DNA of 7,209 nucleotides, taken from NCBI GenBank assembly GCA_937967755.1, contig CALBTA010000132.1, forward strand, positions 1 to 7,209, written 5' to 3'. A model generated the notes under the pieces. The model searched no databases. It was given only the letters and a program-made list of their open reading frames with translations, and was not told where the DNA came from. Positions 6,242 to 7,209 of this stretch are shown here, in pieces (position 1 is the first letter of the stretch; each line of letters opens with the position of its first letter). Position numbers and translations under genes: made by a program. This stretch comes from an uncultured Planctomycetaceae bacterium. Its GTDB lineage: Bacteria; Planctomycetota; Planctomycetia; Pirellulales; Pirellulaceae.

Positions 6242-6289
6242 CCAGGCCGTTCACGGCCCGGCAACAATAGTTCAATTCGACGGCCTTGG
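6242..6289. repeat. Hairpin between convergent hisN and MATE genes
   Basis: GGCCG-TTCA-CGGCC (6245-6258) is a perfect 5 bp GC-rich stem with a four-base loop, 11 bases after the hisN stop. Alternatively, CCCAGGCCGT (6241-6250) can pair with ACGGCCTTGG (6280-6289) with one mismatch. Neither has a T-run behind it. It may end or shield transcripts from both sides; confidence as a true terminator is low. Confidence 0.45.
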
Positions 6290-6307
6290 AAGACCATCGT
6301 ACATAAG

Positions 6308-7209
6308 TCACACTCTCACGCGCGTCCAACCGCCATGGGTAAACCGCAGCAGCACCAGCGCCGCGCGGACGAACGTATCGATCACCATGGCCACCCACGC
6401 GCCGTGAATGCCTAGTCCCAAGGCGGGAAGGGTAACAGACGTGAGCGGAATCGCAACCGCGTCCCACGCCAGGAAGTACGCGGCGGGAAGGCGCACCAGC
6501 AAGTAGCCGACGAACGTGATCACTAATGGCCAGCGAGTATCGCCTGCCCCGCGGAGCGCGCCGGTCAGAATCATCGTCACCGACAAACCAGGCATGGCGA
6601 TGGCAACCAACGCAAGAAGTTCAATCGTCGTCTGCGCGATGAGCGAATCGTTCGTGGGCAAGAACATCAACGTGAACAACCCGCCCGCATACGCGAACAG
6701 GAAGCCGGCGACGGTCATCACAAGTCCGCCGAACAGCAGCGCCGTCCAAACTCCGCGGAAGGCGCGGTTGGGGTCTTTCGCTCCCAAATACTGCCCGGCC
6801 ATGGTCGCTGCAGCCACTTGAAACGCCGTGCCGGGCAAGTACGCCAGCGATTCAATACGAATCCCCAACCCGTGGGCCGCCGCCGATGCCGTTCCCAGCG
6901 AATTGATGATCGATAAGTACCACAAGTGGCAAAGCAGAATGGCAAGCGAATCGATTCCGCCGGGAATGCCCACGCGCAGTATCCGCCGCATCATCTCCAA
7001 ATCGGGTCGCAAGCCCCTGATGCGCAGCGGCAAGCCGCCGCGCCCGGCGATCAGGCAACCCAGAATGATCAGCCCGCCGGCAGCATGCCCAACGGCCGTT
7101 CCAACCGCCAACCCGTTCCAGCCCAGGTTGGGGAATGGTCCCCAACCGGTCGCTAGCGCCAGGCTTCCGAAAACGTTCAACACGTTGACCGCTCCCATCG
7201 CCACGAACC
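6308..7209 (-). CDS. MATE family efflux transporter, C-terminal part
   Basis: This is the downstream part of a MATE-family multidrug/toxin extrusion pump, a cation-coupled antiporter of the inner membrane. The frame runs off the right edge; about 300 of some 450 residues are visible, so the N-terminal half is mostly missing. Numbering from the GTG at 7204, which is internal and not the true start, about eight hydrophobic segments can be counted. They fit TM5-6 plus the six helices of the second half. Family hallmarks are VGIPGGIDSLAILL (77-90), GTASAAAHGLGIRIESLAYLPG (104-125 region), ATMAGQYLGAKDPNRA (132-148 region) and GALRGAGDTRWP (about 214-226). It ends in TGA at 6308. The gene converges on hisN. 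The substrate cannot be inferred. Confidence 0.93.
   Translation of the reverse strand, partial: FVAMGAVNVLNVFGSLALATGWGPFPNLGWNGLAVGTAVGHAAGGLIILGCLIAGRGGLPLRIRGLRPDLEMMRRILRVGIPGGIDSLAILLCHLWYLSIINSLGTASAAAHGLGIRIESLAYLPGTAFQVAAATMAGQYLGAKDPNRAFRGVWTALLFGGLVMTVAGFLFAYAGGLFTLMFLPTNDSLIAQTTIELLALVAIAMPGLSVTMILTGALRGAGDTRWPLVITFVGYLLVRLPAAYFLAWDAVAIPLTSVTLPALGLGIHGAWVAMVIDTFVRAALVLLRFTHGGWTRVRV

Noticed and set aside
6245..6258. Intrinsic terminator after hisN
   Set aside because: The stem is real but only 5 bp, and no T-run follows on either strand, so it is listed as a hairpin only.
5889..6467. 192-codon - strand open frame across the hisN end and MATE end
   Set aside because: It overlaps two strongly supported genes and shows no domain; its composition is that of an antisense shadow.

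Overview
This 7.2 kb window is ordinary bacterial chromosome. It carries mainly housekeeping and biosynthetic genes, with moderately high GC and genes on both strands. The protein set suggests a Planctomycetota bacterium, probably of the Pirellulales/Rhodopirellula type. The hints are a zinc-ribbon threonine synthase, a DksA-like protein directly followed by an unusually long LspA, a small Cys-rich protein of a kind I associate with that phylum, and palindromic intergenic repeats. This placement is an inference from protein character; no rRNA or other marker gene is present.

Layout, left to right. (1) A + strand AIM24-family protein (3-710), complete, starting two bases into the window. (2) A convergent junction (716-793) packed with inverted repeats. 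(3) A - strand small Cys-rich protein (791-1141). (4) A 129 bp gap with two related palindromes in opposite orientation. (5) A - strand operon thrC-dapB (3468 down to 1271) whose stop and start codons overlap as TAATG. (6) A divergent intergenic region (3469-3651) with a near-consensus sigma-70 promoter driving the + strand dksA-like/lspA pair (3652-4678). (7) A 243 bp gap with a second good promoter and a long leader that can fold, ending in a hairpin that pairs up the Shine-Dalgarno sequence of an Rrf2-family regulator. (8) The Rrf2 regulator (4922-5338) and a HisN-type histidinol-phosphatase (5394-6233), probably co-transcribed. (9) A short convergent gap with a hairpin. (10) The 3' part of a - strand MATE transporter (6308-7209), running off the right edge.

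Functionally, thrC and dapB belong to the threonine and lysine branches of aspartate-family biosynthesis, and hisN gives the last dephosphorylation step to histidinol. LspA matures lipoproteins, and the DksA-like and Rrf2 proteins are transcription regulators.

I found no CRISPR array, tRNA, rRNA, transposase, toxin-antitoxin or defence system, and nothing that amounts to a new multi-gene system. The most interesting features are non-coding: the folded leader of the Rrf2 gene and the three clusters of palindromes between genes.
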